A DNA stretch of 64,000 bases from Granulicella sp. S190 (GTDB lineage Bacteria; Acidobacteriota; Terriglobia; Terriglobales; Acidobacteriaceae). Below, piece by piece: positions 52,789 through 61,171 of the stretch (position 1 is the stretch's first letter; each line of letters opens with the position of its first letter). The notes under the pieces were generated by a model. The model saw nothing but the letters and a program-made list of their open reading frames with translations. It searched no databases and was not told where the DNA came from. A program made the translations under genes and the position numbers. The DNA lies in NCBI RefSeq assembly GCF_009766095.1, contig NZ_LMUD01000047.1, forward strand, positions 219,338 through 283,337, given 5' to 3'.

Positions 52789-54933
52789 GTGTTCAAGAAA
52801 TTCGCCCACGTATTAGCACCATACTCAACCGACTGCGGCCCGGCGAGTTTGGCTACCATTGCTCTTCATTATGGAGCTACCCTGAATGTTTATGCTCTCG
52901 CAGAACGGCTAGGTACGGACCTACAGGGGACAGAGTTTCGTGATTTACAAAGAGTAGCCGAAGATCTGGGCTTTGAGACGGCTTTCGGTCTTGTGAAAGA
53001 AGACTGCTTAGACAAGATCCCACTGCCTGCCATTGTTCACTTCAAGGACGGAAGCCGCGGACATATCGTGGTGGTGCACCTCGTTTCAGAGAAACATGTC
53101 ACCATCGCCGATCCCGCAGTCGGATTAGACAAGTTGAAGCGAGATCAGTTCATGTCGCGCTGGAGTGGCCGCGCATTGCTCCTTAGGCCTGTGCGGCAAT
53201 TGGAAGGTGAGGGGCGAAGTGAGAACCTTCGCCGGCTGGTGAGGGTCCTGCTAAAACACCGCGCATTGCTGGCAATGGCTATCTTGGTCGCCTTGATAGT
53301 TACAGGGATAGCTTTCGGAGTAGCCAGATTTACGCAGTTTGTAGTTGATTCTTCGTTGCAAGGAAAGGCAGAAATTAGTTTTTTGCGGGTAACCCTTCTA
53401 ATTTGCTTACTAATACTCATTCGATCTTGCCTTACCGTAGCCCGAGAAGAAATAATAAACCGAGTGGGTTATCTTTTAGAGTTCGATCTAAGTGACACGT
53501 TTGCAAGTCAACTTCTTTCTTTGCCGACCAAGTTTTTTGAGATTCGTGCAGTTGGCGACATTTATTCTTGCGTAAACGATGCGGCTGTAGTGAGGGCGAC
53601 TTCGTTGGGTGTAATTTTCTCGGCTGCGTTGGATCTAATTCTCCTTGCCGCTGGGACTCTAGCTTTGTCTGCTCAGAACCTCTCTTTATCGATTCTAATC
53701 TGGCTCGTTCTACCACTAATCATTAGCGTCGGCTTAGTAGGGTCCGGTCCGCTGTCGACGCTAGACCGAAAGATGAGAGAGGCGGCATCAAGACATGCGT
53801 CCTTTTTTCTGGAGATGTCTATGAATGCGAAGGTTTTAAAAATGTACGGAGCAGAGTCAAAAGCGTTGGGATCAGTTAGAAGATCCCTGATTGATCTGCT
53901 GGAAATAAAAAGAGAGCGTTATCTTACCTTTGCGAGAATGAACGGAGTGATTGGTTTTACATCCGCCATTATCCTCGTGACAGTTTTGGTGCGAGGTCAC
54001 TCTCTTGTCCTCGCGAGTCAGCTCTCCGTTGGCAAACTTATGTTGTTTTACACACTTATTGCGATGATGGTATCTTCAGCAGAACGATTGGCACCATCGC
54101 TAGGCTCTTTGAATGAGGCGTTGATAGGAATTGAGCGGCTTCACACGGTCAACCTTTTGACCCCGGAGTCAACGGGGGCGATATCACGGAGTGATGACTA
54201 CTTCCAGGGAGGGTTGATTCTGCTAGAAAAGGTTTCTTTCAGCTGGCGATCGAGCGATCCTGTTCTTCGTGATATATCTCTGACTATTCGTGAGGGTGAA
54301 TCGGTGGCTATAGTCGGGGAAACGGGTTCTGGAAAGAGTACTTTGGCATCACTGATGGCTGGTCTTCACGATCCTGTCCTAGGAAAAATTGCTTTCGGTG
54401 GCTTCGAAATTTCGGAATGGGATAGACCATCGCTGCGGAAGCAAATAGCATTTGTATTTCAGGACGCGGGAATAATTCCAGGATCTATCTTGGATAACAT
54501 CTTAATGGGCGATCCGTCAGCCAGCAAAGATTCTATCGATGAGGTGTTGCGCTTAGCATGTATTGAAGCGTTCATTGAGCATAACTCGCGCGGCTTAGAC
54601 TATCAGGTTGGACATGGAGGAGTCGCGCTATCAAGTGGCCAGCGTCAGCGAATAGCTATCGCAAGGGCCCTTCTCCGAGACCCGGCGCTGCTGATTTTAG
54701 ATGAGGCGACAGGAAATTTAGACGTTGAGACAGAGGAAATGGTGCTAAATAATATCCTGAGGAGCCGCAAGGGAAAAACGACGATTATGATCACCCATAA
54801 ACTAGCCATAACAGAGAAGCTAGATAGGGTGATCGTTATGCGCAATGGGCAAATTGTAGAAGAAGGATCCTTTCGCGCGCTATGCTCCATGAGTGGGCAT
54901 TTTAGACGTCTCTGGGAAACACACAGCATCTAG
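52789..54933 (+). CDS. C39-peptidase ABC transporter for leader cleavage and export
   Basis: The 714-residue exporter combines an N-terminal C39 peptidase domain, a six-helix membrane domain and an ATPase. Cys16 (YSTDCGPASLATIALHYGA), His92 (GHIVVVH) and Asp108 (IADPAVG) form the C39 triad. The usual Gln six residues before Cys is absent (residues 1-15 have no Gln), an oddity. The ATPase has GETGSGKST, LSSGQRQRIAIARALL and LLILDEATGNLD. It would remove the leader and pump out the ring-bearing core. No clear double-glycine site is in the precursor; candidates are GA (27-28) or EKG (22-24). Start is GTG 52789, 22 bases after ligase 1. Confidence 0.9.
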   Translation: MFKKFAHVLAPYSTDCGPASLATIALHYGATLNVYALAERLGTDLQGTEFRDLQRVAEDLGFETAFGLVKEDCLDKIPLPAIVHFKDGSRGHIVVVHLVSEKHVTIADPAVGLDKLKRDQFMSRWSGRALLLRPVRQLEGEGRSENLRRLVRVLLKHRALLAMAILVALIVTGIAFGVARFTQFVVDSSLQGKAEISFLRVTLLICLLILIRSCLTVAREEIINRVGYLLEFDLSDTFASQLLSLPTKFFEIRAVGDIYSCVNDAAVVRATSLGVIFSAALDLILLAAGTLALSAQNLSLSILIWLVLPLIISVGLVGSGPLSTLDRKMREAASRHASFFLEMSMNAKVLKMYGAESKALGSVRRSLIDLLEIKRERYLTFARMNGVIGFTSAIILVTVLVRGHSLVLASQLSVGKLMLFYTLIAMMVSSAERLAPSLGSLNEALIGIERLHTVNLLTPESTGAISRSDDYFQGGLILLEKVSFSWRSSDPVLRDISLTIREGESVAIVGETGSGKSTLASLMAGLHDPVLGKIAFGGFEISEWDRPSLRKQIAFVFQDAGIIPGSILDNILMGDPSASKDSIDEVLRLACIEAFIEHNSRGLDYQVGHGGVALSSGQRQRIAIARALLRDPALLILDEATGNLDVETEEMVLNNILRSRKGKTTIMITHKLAITEKLDRVIVMRNGQIVEEGSFRALCSMSGHFRRLWETHSI

Positions 54934-54958
54934 AGGAAATCGCGACGGGTCGATAGCT

Positions 54959-55924
54959 TCACTCTCCGATCAGCAAGTTTATATACGCGTCCATAAGTGG
55001 AAGTTTCGTGCAAGCCTCGATCCATAGCCATTGTCCATTCGGATTTATCTCGAGAAAAACGTATCTGTCATCCGGCGTCACAATCATGTCGATGCATCCA
55101 AAGACTAGACCAAGTCCGTGCACATAAGATCGCGCCAGTGTCTCTATTCTGGTCGGTAAGCAGAAGGGCTTATACAGTTCTTCGCTGAAATCGTAGTGTC
55201 TCCAATCTATTTTGGACTTCATGCTCTTCTGAGAATCGATACTGCATGCAAAGACCTCGTTGCCGATCACTGTGATTCTCAGCTCGATTTTTTTATCTAT
55301 ATATTCCTGGTAAATACCGGGCGCTGCTGTCAACGCTACGCCAGCCCTACTGAGTCGGTCTAATGTGGTTAGATTGGTATAGATTGCCTTGGAGAAACCG
55401 TTGATAGACTCTTGAGCAAAGAAGGTGAACGGTTTATATATTATTTTCCCAGGGCAGCGCGAAGCGAAATCCAGAATATCTGACTGGTCATTAGACATGA
55501 CGGTTGCGGGTATAAGGAATCCATGATTCGCGGCCTCTCTCAGGTTGAAGGGTTTGTAACCTGCAGTTCTGTTGGCAGCTATTGGATTCACCCATTTCCT
55601 TTCTCGTAGCAATCGCCATATCGCTCCCAAGAACTCCTCAGACTCTTTGATAACGAATTTATGATCTTCTTCGCTTATATCGTCAGATCGCTCTGGCGGC
55701 AGCGGACGCCTATAAACCACTGATCTCACATTGCTTAAGTCGTAAGAAACTCCTGCAATCAGAAGTGTCATATTAAGAGCGGCTGCGCTAAGACTCACGG
55801 AAGCTGAAAGGTTGTTCGGATACTCTTCAGTATTAATGCGAAAAAAGCCATGTTTTCGGCGTTCCAATTCCTCGCAGATGGCATCAGCATGTTCGTCTTC
55901 TCTGTTGGATATAACGAGGACCAT
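54959..55924 (-). CDS. ATP-grasp graspetide ligase 2 (MvdC/MvdD family)
   Basis: The 321-residue enzyme is a paralogue of ligase 1 (MVLVISNREDEHADAICEEL, RINTEEYP, YKPFNLREAANHGFLIPATVMSN, YQEYIDKKIELRITVIG, CIDMIVTPDDRYVFLEINPNGQWLW). ATG 55924 is chosen for AAAGGA 9 bases upstream. It faces the exporter gene convergently, 25 bases apart. With two ligases, one may form esters and the other amides, as MvdD and MvdC do for microviridin; sequence alone does not tell which is which. Confidence 0.9.
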   Translation of the reverse strand: MVLVISNREDEHADAICEELERRKHGFFRINTEEYPNNLSASVSLSAAALNMTLLIAGVSYDLSNVRSVVYRRPLPPERSDDISEEDHKFVIKESEEFLGAIWRLLRERKWVNPIAANRTAGYKPFNLREAANHGFLIPATVMSNDQSDILDFASRCPGKIIYKPFTFFAQESINGFSKAIYTNLTTLDRLSRAGVALTAAPGIYQEYIDKKIELRITVIGNEVFACSIDSQKSMKSKIDWRHYDFSEELYKPFCLPTRIETLARSYVHGLGLVFGCIDMIVTPDDRYVFLEINPNGQWLWIEACTKLPLMDAYINLLIGE

Positions 55925-56940
55925 CGAATCCTTTAGTTCAAAACTAATGTCTCGCCGACATGGAAATTGCCGTTCACCTACGATATCAAAGCAAGAAGCA
56001 ATTCTCAATTTGATGGCAGTGCTTTGAGATGTACCTGATCCGCAAGCCAGTTAAGCGTCTAAGCTAATGCACTGCTTCCTCAAAGGCCCCTACTCTCGCT
56101 GGCAAATGCTGCCGAGGCGTTCGGAGATCACGCAGTTAGGGCTGCTCTAACGAACAAACGCGAGCATGCGGGGCCTATCCCGGCGTCCCTTCGAATGAAT
56201 AAGCTGACTTCCGGGGCTCTTCCCGCAGGATTATAGTGAATTGCTTGTATGGTGAGACAGCAGACACAGCGGCCTCTAGGTCGCCGACTCTCTTGGGTCG
56301 TACGGGTTCAAATCTCGCAACAGGCAACCTCAACAAGTCTGAAGTTGCCAAAAGCCCGGCGGAAAGTGGAGCGCTCTCTTATGTTCGAACGTGCGCTCCT
56401 GTGGCAAATGGGTGCCCACCGTCCGTAGGATTCGGGCTCAGAGCGATTCCCTCATTCACCGCTCGAACCTGGGCAAGAAACTTCAAATATCTCACTGCTA
56501 TGACGGTAGGAAGTCAGCCAACGGTATCGGTCCATACTCTACGCATGCTCGTCCGATATGTCTTGCCGGCAACACAGCGATATATCGTGTCCTGTTGAGC
56601 TGTCCGCCGAACTCCACCTTCCACCTATGTTGACGGTTGCGTTAGATCCAATTTACGTCGGCCCCGAGTCTAAAACGTATGCCGCCATCCCATGACGAGC
56701 CGACCTGAAAACCTGGTGAACAAATTCGCCAACGCCGTTACTGCTACTTAGAGAATGCGTTCAACAACTCAAAAATTAGCCTTCGAGCGCGAAACTCGCA
56801 ATGGCTGAATTACGCACGTGTCCACACACCCGCCTTGGCCAGTTTGAGACCGGCCGGCTCTTCATGTCATTCGGACGATCTCCGAGGCAAGGGCGTATAG
56901 TCGGATCGTTTTTCCATCCCTCCAAAGGAGTCCGACTCAA
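55925..56940. other. Non-coding stretch between cargo and recombinases
   Basis: This 1-kb stretch is the promoter side of ligase 2 and of ritA. Apart from the tRNA-like structure at 56243-56326, short open frames (for example 56236-56598) look accidental. No extra inverted repeat of the element's end type is visible. Confidence 0.5.
56243..56326 (+). tRNA. tRNA-like (class II, long variable arm) structure, possibly degenerate
   Basis: An 84-nt stretch can be laid out as a class II (Leu/Ser-type) tRNA. It has acceptor GCTTGTA / AACAGGC (6 of 7 pairs with one G-U), D stem GTG / CAC, a 17-nt anticodon arm region with CTCTAGG in the loop position, a long variable arm GACTC-TCTT-GGGTC, and the T arm ACGGG-TTCAAAT-CTCGC. 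The anticodon stem pairs poorly in the standard 7-nt loop register, so it may be a decayed tRNA or not a tRNA. Read at face value the anticodon position would be CTA. The discriminator is A; no CCA is encoded. Confidence 0.4.
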
Positions 56941-58197
56941 ATGCTTGAACAATTGTTTTTTCGATCTGATGCTTTAGCTCGTCAGCTTTCGGCACCGCTC
57001 GTAGACGAACGTAGGCAATATCTAGCTCATTGTGCGGCGCAGGGGATGACTCGGCGCACCCTACGCGTGAAAGCTCGACTTCTACTCTCAATCACGAAGT
57101 ACCTGAGACTGGCTGAACGACCCTACGGAAGAATCGCTCTTCCAGAAATCGAGAAAGCGGCAAATCGATGGTTAACTCATAACCGACCATCGTCAAAGAG
57201 TTCGTATGCGAGGTTGTCGAGAGCGGAGTTCATAACCCAAGCGCTTGATTGGCTGCGGCTTCTTGATCGCCTCCGAACTATACCCAAACAGCTAAGCGTT
57301 TGTGACAGTATGTTAGCCGAGTTCAGCAGCTTCATGAAAAATGATCGAGGACTCTCTCCAACCACTGTTCAGTACCGTTGCAACTCCGTTAGACCATTCC
57401 TTGAGCAGATGCTTGAGGGAGAACGACCTCTTAACACGATCACTGTCTCCGATGTGGACTCGCTTCTCGCGCAGAAGGCGATAAAACATCACTATGCTCG
57501 CATTAGCATTCGGAGCTATGCTTCATCGCTCCGGTCATTCTTTCGATACGCCGAAATACGAGGGTGGTGTCCTGTCGGTATCGCTGGGTCGATTATGGCG
57601 CCTCGCGTTTTCCAGCACGAAACGCTCCCCTCTGGGCCATCTTGGAACATCGTGCAAGAAATTCTGGATGTCACCGCCGGCGAACATCCTACCGAGATTC
57701 GTGATCACGCGCTCTTGATGTTGTTTGCTATCTTTGGCGTTCGCTCTAGAGAAGTCGCTCGCTTGCAGTTCTCCGATATTGACTGGGATCGCGACAGAAT
57801 AGTCTTTACCCGTTCGAAGGGAGCTCGAAGAGATGAGTTTCCTCTACCCCCCGTGGTTGGCGCTGCAATCATCCGTTACATCAAAGAAGCAAGACCAAAC
57901 TCCTCCCTTCGGGAGATTTTTCTGACGAGGCATGCCCCAATCGGCCCACTCTCGCGCGGCGCGATTTGGTTTGCAGTTAGTCGGCGATTGCGAGAGCGAA
58001 CTCCCTTGCTTCGCCATTTCGGACCACATTCCCTTCGGCATGCTTGCGCTACACGTTTGATCAATCAAGGGTTGACTTTGAAGGAAGTAAGTGATCACCT
58101 CGGGCATCGCGATCCGGAAGTGACCCGGATCTATGCCAAAGTGGATCTCTTACGGCTCCGTGAGGTGGCTACCTTCGACCTAGGAGAGCTGCTATGA
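56941..58197 (+). CDS. Tyrosine recombinase 1 of the trio (RitA-like)
   Basis: The 418-residue tyrosine recombinase starts at ATG 56941 with AAAGGAG about 10 bases upstream. Catalytic residues are present: Arg in FGVRSREVARLQ, HSLRH (His363 and Arg366), LGHRD (His389) and the nucleophile Tyr398 in RIYAKV. The N-terminal half carries a SAM-like DNA-binding domain (SVCDSMLAEFSSFMKNDRGLSPTTVQYR). Its stop overlaps the next start by 4 bases (ATGA), a RIT hallmark. It is the longest of the three, as expected for RitA. Confidence 0.92.
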   Translation: MLEQLFFRSDALARQLSAPLVDERRQYLAHCAAQGMTRRTLRVKARLLLSITKYLRLAERPYGRIALPEIEKAANRWLTHNRPSSKSSYARLSRAEFITQALDWLRLLDRLRTIPKQLSVCDSMLAEFSSFMKNDRGLSPTTVQYRCNSVRPFLEQMLEGERPLNTITVSDVDSLLAQKAIKHHYARISIRSYASSLRSFFRYAEIRGWCPVGIAGSIMAPRVFQHETLPSGPSWNIVQEILDVTAGEHPTEIRDHALLMLFAIFGVRSREVARLQFSDIDWDRDRIVFTRSKGARRDEFPLPPVVGAAIIRYIKEARPNSSLREIFLTRHAPIGPLSRGAIWFAVSRRLRERTPLLRHFGPHSLRHACATRLINQGLTLKEVSDHLGHRDPEVTRIYAKVDLLRLREVATFDLGELL

Positions 58198-59129
58198 AAC
58201 TCAACTTGGTTTGCCAACAGTATGCTGCTTTCCGAAAGGCTCTTGGCGAGCGTTTTGTAACCAATGGGCGCTACGTCAAAGCCTTTTGTCTGGCGATGGG
58301 ATCAGATATTGATATCGCGGCGGTCTCACCTGAGAAGGTAAATACCTTTCTCAACGGCAACGGTCCGCTCACCACCACTTGGCAAGTGAGACATAATGCG
58401 CTACTTGGTTTTTATAGGTATGCGATCAGTCGTGGGTTTGTCGGCAATTCTCCTTTGCCGCTCACGGTTCCAAAGCTGTCGGCGACATTCCGGCCTCACA
58501 TCTATTCCGTCGATGAACTCCGGCGAATTCTGGAGTCGATAGAATCGTGTCCCCGTCCTCGCAGTGAGCTCGGTACATCTACATTACGGACTCTTATTCT
58601 TCTGATGTATGGCACAGCTTTGCGAACATCAGAGGCACTGTCATTAAAGATATGTGACGCTGACCTTGCCGGAGCCGTCCTGACGATCAGAGATTCGAAA
58701 TTCTTCAAGAGTCGGCTAGTCCCCCTCGGCTCGAAGACTGTTCGACTCCTTACCGACTATGTCAATCCTCGCAGTTTACGGCGACGGGGACCGAATGATT
58801 TCTTCTTTGTTGGACGAAGCTCGAAGCAAATCCCGATTCATATGTTTGAGAGGGCTTACATTCAAATTCGAAACCATGCGGCGCTGCGCCGCGAAGGTGG
58901 TCCACGTAACCAGCCACGCCTTCATGACCTGCGCCATACATCGGCGGTCCACCGGTTAGTCAAATGGTATCGAGAAGGCAAGGACGTACAGACGCTTTTG
59001 CCTCAACTATGTGTCTACATGGGGCATACGACTTTGGCGGCTACACAGGTATATCTCTCGATGACGCCAGATCTTTTGCATGAGGCAAATCAGCGGTTTG
59101 AGCGTTACGCAATTCAGGAGGTGCTGTAA
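58194..59129 (+). CDS. Tyrosine recombinase 2 of the trio (RitB-like)
   Basis: The 311-residue recombinase has a conserved core: Arg in TALRTSEALSLK, HDLRH (His244 and Arg247), MGHTT (His278) and Tyr287 in TQVYLSM. A short N-terminal domain (LVCQQYAAFRKALGERFVTNGRYVK) precedes it. Start ATG 58194 overlaps the RitA stop, and its own stop TAA shares a base with the next ATG (TAATG at 59127-59131), so the three are translationally coupled. Confidence 0.92.
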   Translation: MKLNLVCQQYAAFRKALGERFVTNGRYVKAFCLAMGSDIDIAAVSPEKVNTFLNGNGPLTTTWQVRHNALLGFYRYAISRGFVGNSPLPLTVPKLSATFRPHIYSVDELRRILESIESCPRPRSELGTSTLRTLILLMYGTALRTSEALSLKICDADLAGAVLTIRDSKFFKSRLVPLGSKTVRLLTDYVNPRSLRRRGPNDFFFVGRSSKQIPIHMFERAYIQIRNHAALRREGGPRNQPRLHDLRHTSAVHRLVKWYREGKDVQTLLPQLCVYMGHTTLAATQVYLSMTPDLLHEANQRFERYAIQEVL

Positions 59130-60136
59130 TGACTAAGACGAGTCTTCTCGGACCATGGGTCCGGCGTTTTTTGCTCGAATACTTGGTAAGCGAGCGTAAC
59201 TTGGCGCGAAATACCCAGTGTAGCTATAGGGATACGCTCAAACTCCTTCTTCCCTTTGTGGGTCGACAAACACATAAACAGGTCGACCAGATTGCACTGT
59301 TTGATCTTTCACCGGACCTAGTTCGGCTCTTCTTGCGGTATCTGGAAGAAGGTCGCAAATGCATCGCAGCTACGCGCAATCAACGATTGGCCGCAATCCG
59401 TTCCTTGGCCCGCTTTGTCGCATTATATTGCCCAGAGTACGTGGAGTGGTACGGCCAACTCCGCAACATCCCGCTTAAGCGGGCCACCCGATCGAGCATC
59501 ACTTATTTGGAAAAGTCGGAAATGGACGCGTTGTTGAATGCGCCTGATCAATTGACGCAGCAGGGATGTCGAGACCATGCGCTCTTGCTGTTTTTATATA
59601 ACACGGGTGCACGAGCTGACGAGGCCGCGCAGATAAAGATAGCGGATCTCCTCTTTGCCCACTCTAATCGGGACCATTCACTCGCGGAGATTCGGGGCAA
59701 GGGGAACAAGCTGCGACGTTGTCCTTTGTGGCCGCAAACCGTAATTGAGCTTTCATCGTTGATTAGAAGCCGCCCTTCGACTGATTATGTATTTCTTAAT
59801 AGATGTGGTCGGCCCATAACCCGATTTGGCGTCCACACGACAGTGGGAAGATATGTTCAACGAATCGTGGGTCGGATACCTTCGCTCGCGACAAAGCGCG
59901 TGAGTCCTCATACTATCCGTCATACAACGGCGACCCATCTTCTCCGCGCCGGCGTGGACATCAACACCATCCGGGCCTGGCTGGGTCATGTTTCACTGAA
60001 TACCACAAACATTTATGCGGAAGTCGATTTGGAAATGAGGGCCAAGGCTCTCGCAACTTGCGAGATCCGTGAAACTATTCCGCTGAAGCATTGGAAAGAG
60101 GATATTTCTCTGATGAAGTTCCTGCGAGCCCTTTGA
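59129..60136 (+). CDS. Tyrosine recombinase 3 of the trio (RitC-like)
   Basis: The 335-residue recombinase has GARADEAAQIKI (Arg), HTIRH (His261 and Arg264), LGHVS (His287) and Tyr296 in TNIYAEV. The N-terminal domain reads LLEYLVSERNLARNTQCSYRDTLKLLLPFVG. All three trio enzymes keep every catalytic residue, so the element may still be able to move. Its stop is 45 bases from the right inverted repeat. Confidence 0.92.
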   Translation: MTKTSLLGPWVRRFLLEYLVSERNLARNTQCSYRDTLKLLLPFVGRQTHKQVDQIALFDLSPDLVRLFLRYLEEGRKCIAATRNQRLAAIRSLARFVALYCPEYVEWYGQLRNIPLKRATRSSITYLEKSEMDALLNAPDQLTQQGCRDHALLLFLYNTGARADEAAQIKIADLLFAHSNRDHSLAEIRGKGNKLRRCPLWPQTVIELSSLIRSRPSTDYVFLNRCGRPITRFGVHTTVGRYVQRIVGRIPSLATKRVSPHTIRHTTATHLLRAGVDINTIRAWLGHVSLNTTNIYAEVDLEMRAKALATCEIRETIPLKHWKEDISLMKFLRAL

Positions 60137-60138
60137 TC

Positions 60139-60210
60139 ATATTATGTGGCGCCGCTATGAAGGCCGAGTGCTTTACTAAGCCACGTCGAAGTAGCAGCGC
60201 CACATAATGC
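60139..60210. repeat. Sub-terminal hairpin at right end
   Basis: ATTATGTGGCGCCGCT at 60141-60156 and AGCAGCGCCACATAAT at 60193-60208 are inverted copies with one difference, about 36 bases apart. The outer copy is part of the right inverted-repeat core, giving paired recombinase sites at this end. Confidence 0.7.
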
Positions 60211-60224
60211 TAGACGCCACAGAA
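60181..60224 (-). repeat. Right terminal inverted repeat of the RIT-type element
   Basis: It holds CGCCACATAATGCTAGACGC (60198-60217), the exact complement of 47354-47373. The homology to the left end runs to 60224-60227, just where the REP-like flank resumes. Confidence 0.85.
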
Positions 60225-60230
60225 GCGATG
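60225..60230. repeat. Junction repeat GCGATG, right
   Basis: This is the second copy of the six bases at 47315-47320. Beyond it AATCGGCACGAATGGGGCACCC completes the interrupted REP-like unit; further REP-like sequence follows to about 60345. Confidence 0.65.
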
Positions 60231-60348
60231 AATCGGCACGAATGGGGCACCCACCGATCGGAGTCTTACAACCCACCCTTCGCTAGAGCGGGGAGGATGG
60301 GGCACCCGATCGTTAGAGGTGTTCAAATGTGGTGTGGGGCAACCGGTG

Positions 60349-60795
60349 TCAACCGTAGGCAAGATCTGTGCTTTGACCGACCTCGATGATGTAGCCGTCA
60401 GGATCGCGGATGTAGCAGCGGATCTCGCCGTATTTGGGCAGCGGCTCGGTGATGAACTCGGCTCCTCGGCTCTTCCATAGCTCATAGCAGGCTTGAATAT
60501 CCGCGACACGGAAGTTCAAAAAGCTGCTGAGGTGGTTCGGGTCGGGAACGCTGAGCGATACCATCGGCTTGTCCACCGTGGGGCCGCCTCCTACGTTCAC
60601 AATCATCCAGATATTCGCGAGTTGAAGGTACCCGGGCGCGTTGCCGTCGCCCAGGCTCAGAATGCGAGCGCCGAAGACCTTTTCGTAGTAGCGAGCCGAT
60701 CGCTCGATGTCCTTCACAGTGAGAAAATGCGCGATGCTCATCCCGTCCTTCGGAGGCATCTCATAGCTCTTCTGTTCGATTTGTACGCTGCCCAT
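60349..60795 (-). CDS. VOC-family (glyoxalase/bleomycin-resistance-like) protein
   Basis: The protein is 148 residues from ATG 60795 (MGSVQIEQKSYEMPPKDG); longer frames upstream run through repeat sequence and are rejected. It has two VOC half-modules, SIAHFLTVKDIERSARYYEKVFGARILSL and VSLSVPDPNHLSSFLNFRVADIQACYELWKSRGAEF, and ends with CYIRDPDGYIIEVGQ, the Glu-containing metal-site strand. It is cytoplasmic. The substrate is unknown. It is the first host gene right of the mobile element. Confidence 0.85.
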   Translation of the reverse strand: MGSVQIEQKSYEMPPKDGMSIAHFLTVKDIERSARYYEKVFGARILSLGDGNAPGYLQLANIWMIVNVGGGPTVDKPMVSLSVPDPNHLSSFLNFRVADIQACYELWKSRGAEFITEPLPKYGEIRCYIRDPDGYIIEVGQSTDLAYG

Positions 60796-60929
60796 TGGCC
60801 ACTCCAATTCCGATGAACCGTGCTCACTTGCTGATTCCGGTTCGTTCGTATCGATTATCCAGCCACAATTAAGCCTGACGAGGGAAGGCGAATCAATTGG
60901 ACCAAGGTATTGGGCGACGCTTGGATTTA

Positions 60930-61166
60930 GTACGGTTCGAGCTTTGCTCGAATGCCCACTCATGCGATGAAACTGCATGAATGGGGCACCCAAGTCTTAG
61001 AGTCGAGTTCATGTATGGGCCACCCGCCGATGAAACTGCATGAATGGGGCACCCTAGACATGGCTCGAGTGATGCATGGGCCACCCGCCGAGGGTTCGCG
61101 CTGAAGCTCGAATGGGCCACCCGCCACCCAAGGTATTGGTTCAGTTCATATATGGGCCACCCAACG
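60930..61166. repeat. REP-like repeat array
   Basis: Repeated units alternate as TTCGAGCTTTGCTCGAATG, CCCACTCATGCGATGAAACT, GCATGAATGGGGCACCC and ATGTATGGGCCACCCGCC. The GCATGAATGGGGCACCC unit occurs twice and the GGGCCACCC unit at least four times. Related copies lie at 44084-44118, 44795-44866, 46385-46480 and 47199-47296, and the mobile element has split one such unit. Inverted halves (GGGGCACCC / GGGCCACCC) suggest hairpins. Confidence 0.75.
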
Positions 61167-61171
61167 AAGGA

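Larger units (their letters stand above)
47321..60224. mobile_element. Recombinase-in-trio (RIT)-type mobile element carrying a graspetide cluster
   Basis: The 12.9-kb unit is bounded by inverted repeats (47344-47390 versus 60181-60227, 39 of 47 matches) and ends with three overlapping tyrosine recombinases. The interior has a lower GC than the flanks by eye, and no host-type repeat interrupts it. The leftmost permease stop codon is 18 bases from the left repeat, and the third recombinase stop lies 45 bases from the right repeat, so the genes fill the element. The flanks form one REP-like unit if the element is removed. RIT elements are known mainly with the three recombinases alone, to my knowledge. 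Cargo of this size is unusual, and no second inner end is seen before the recombinases. Confidence 0.8.

Noticed and set aside
56236..56598. 120-residue plus-strand ORF between cargo and recombinases
   Set aside because: Biased composition without domain or ribosome site, and it spans the tRNA-like structure; likely accidental.
60796..60993. N-terminal extension of the VOC gene to 60993
   Set aside because: The extra codons read through REP-like repeat sequence; ATG 60795 fits the family start.
60930..61166. CRISPR array
   Set aside because: Repeats are of mixed type, unevenly spaced and lack unique spacers of constant length; they are REP-like units.
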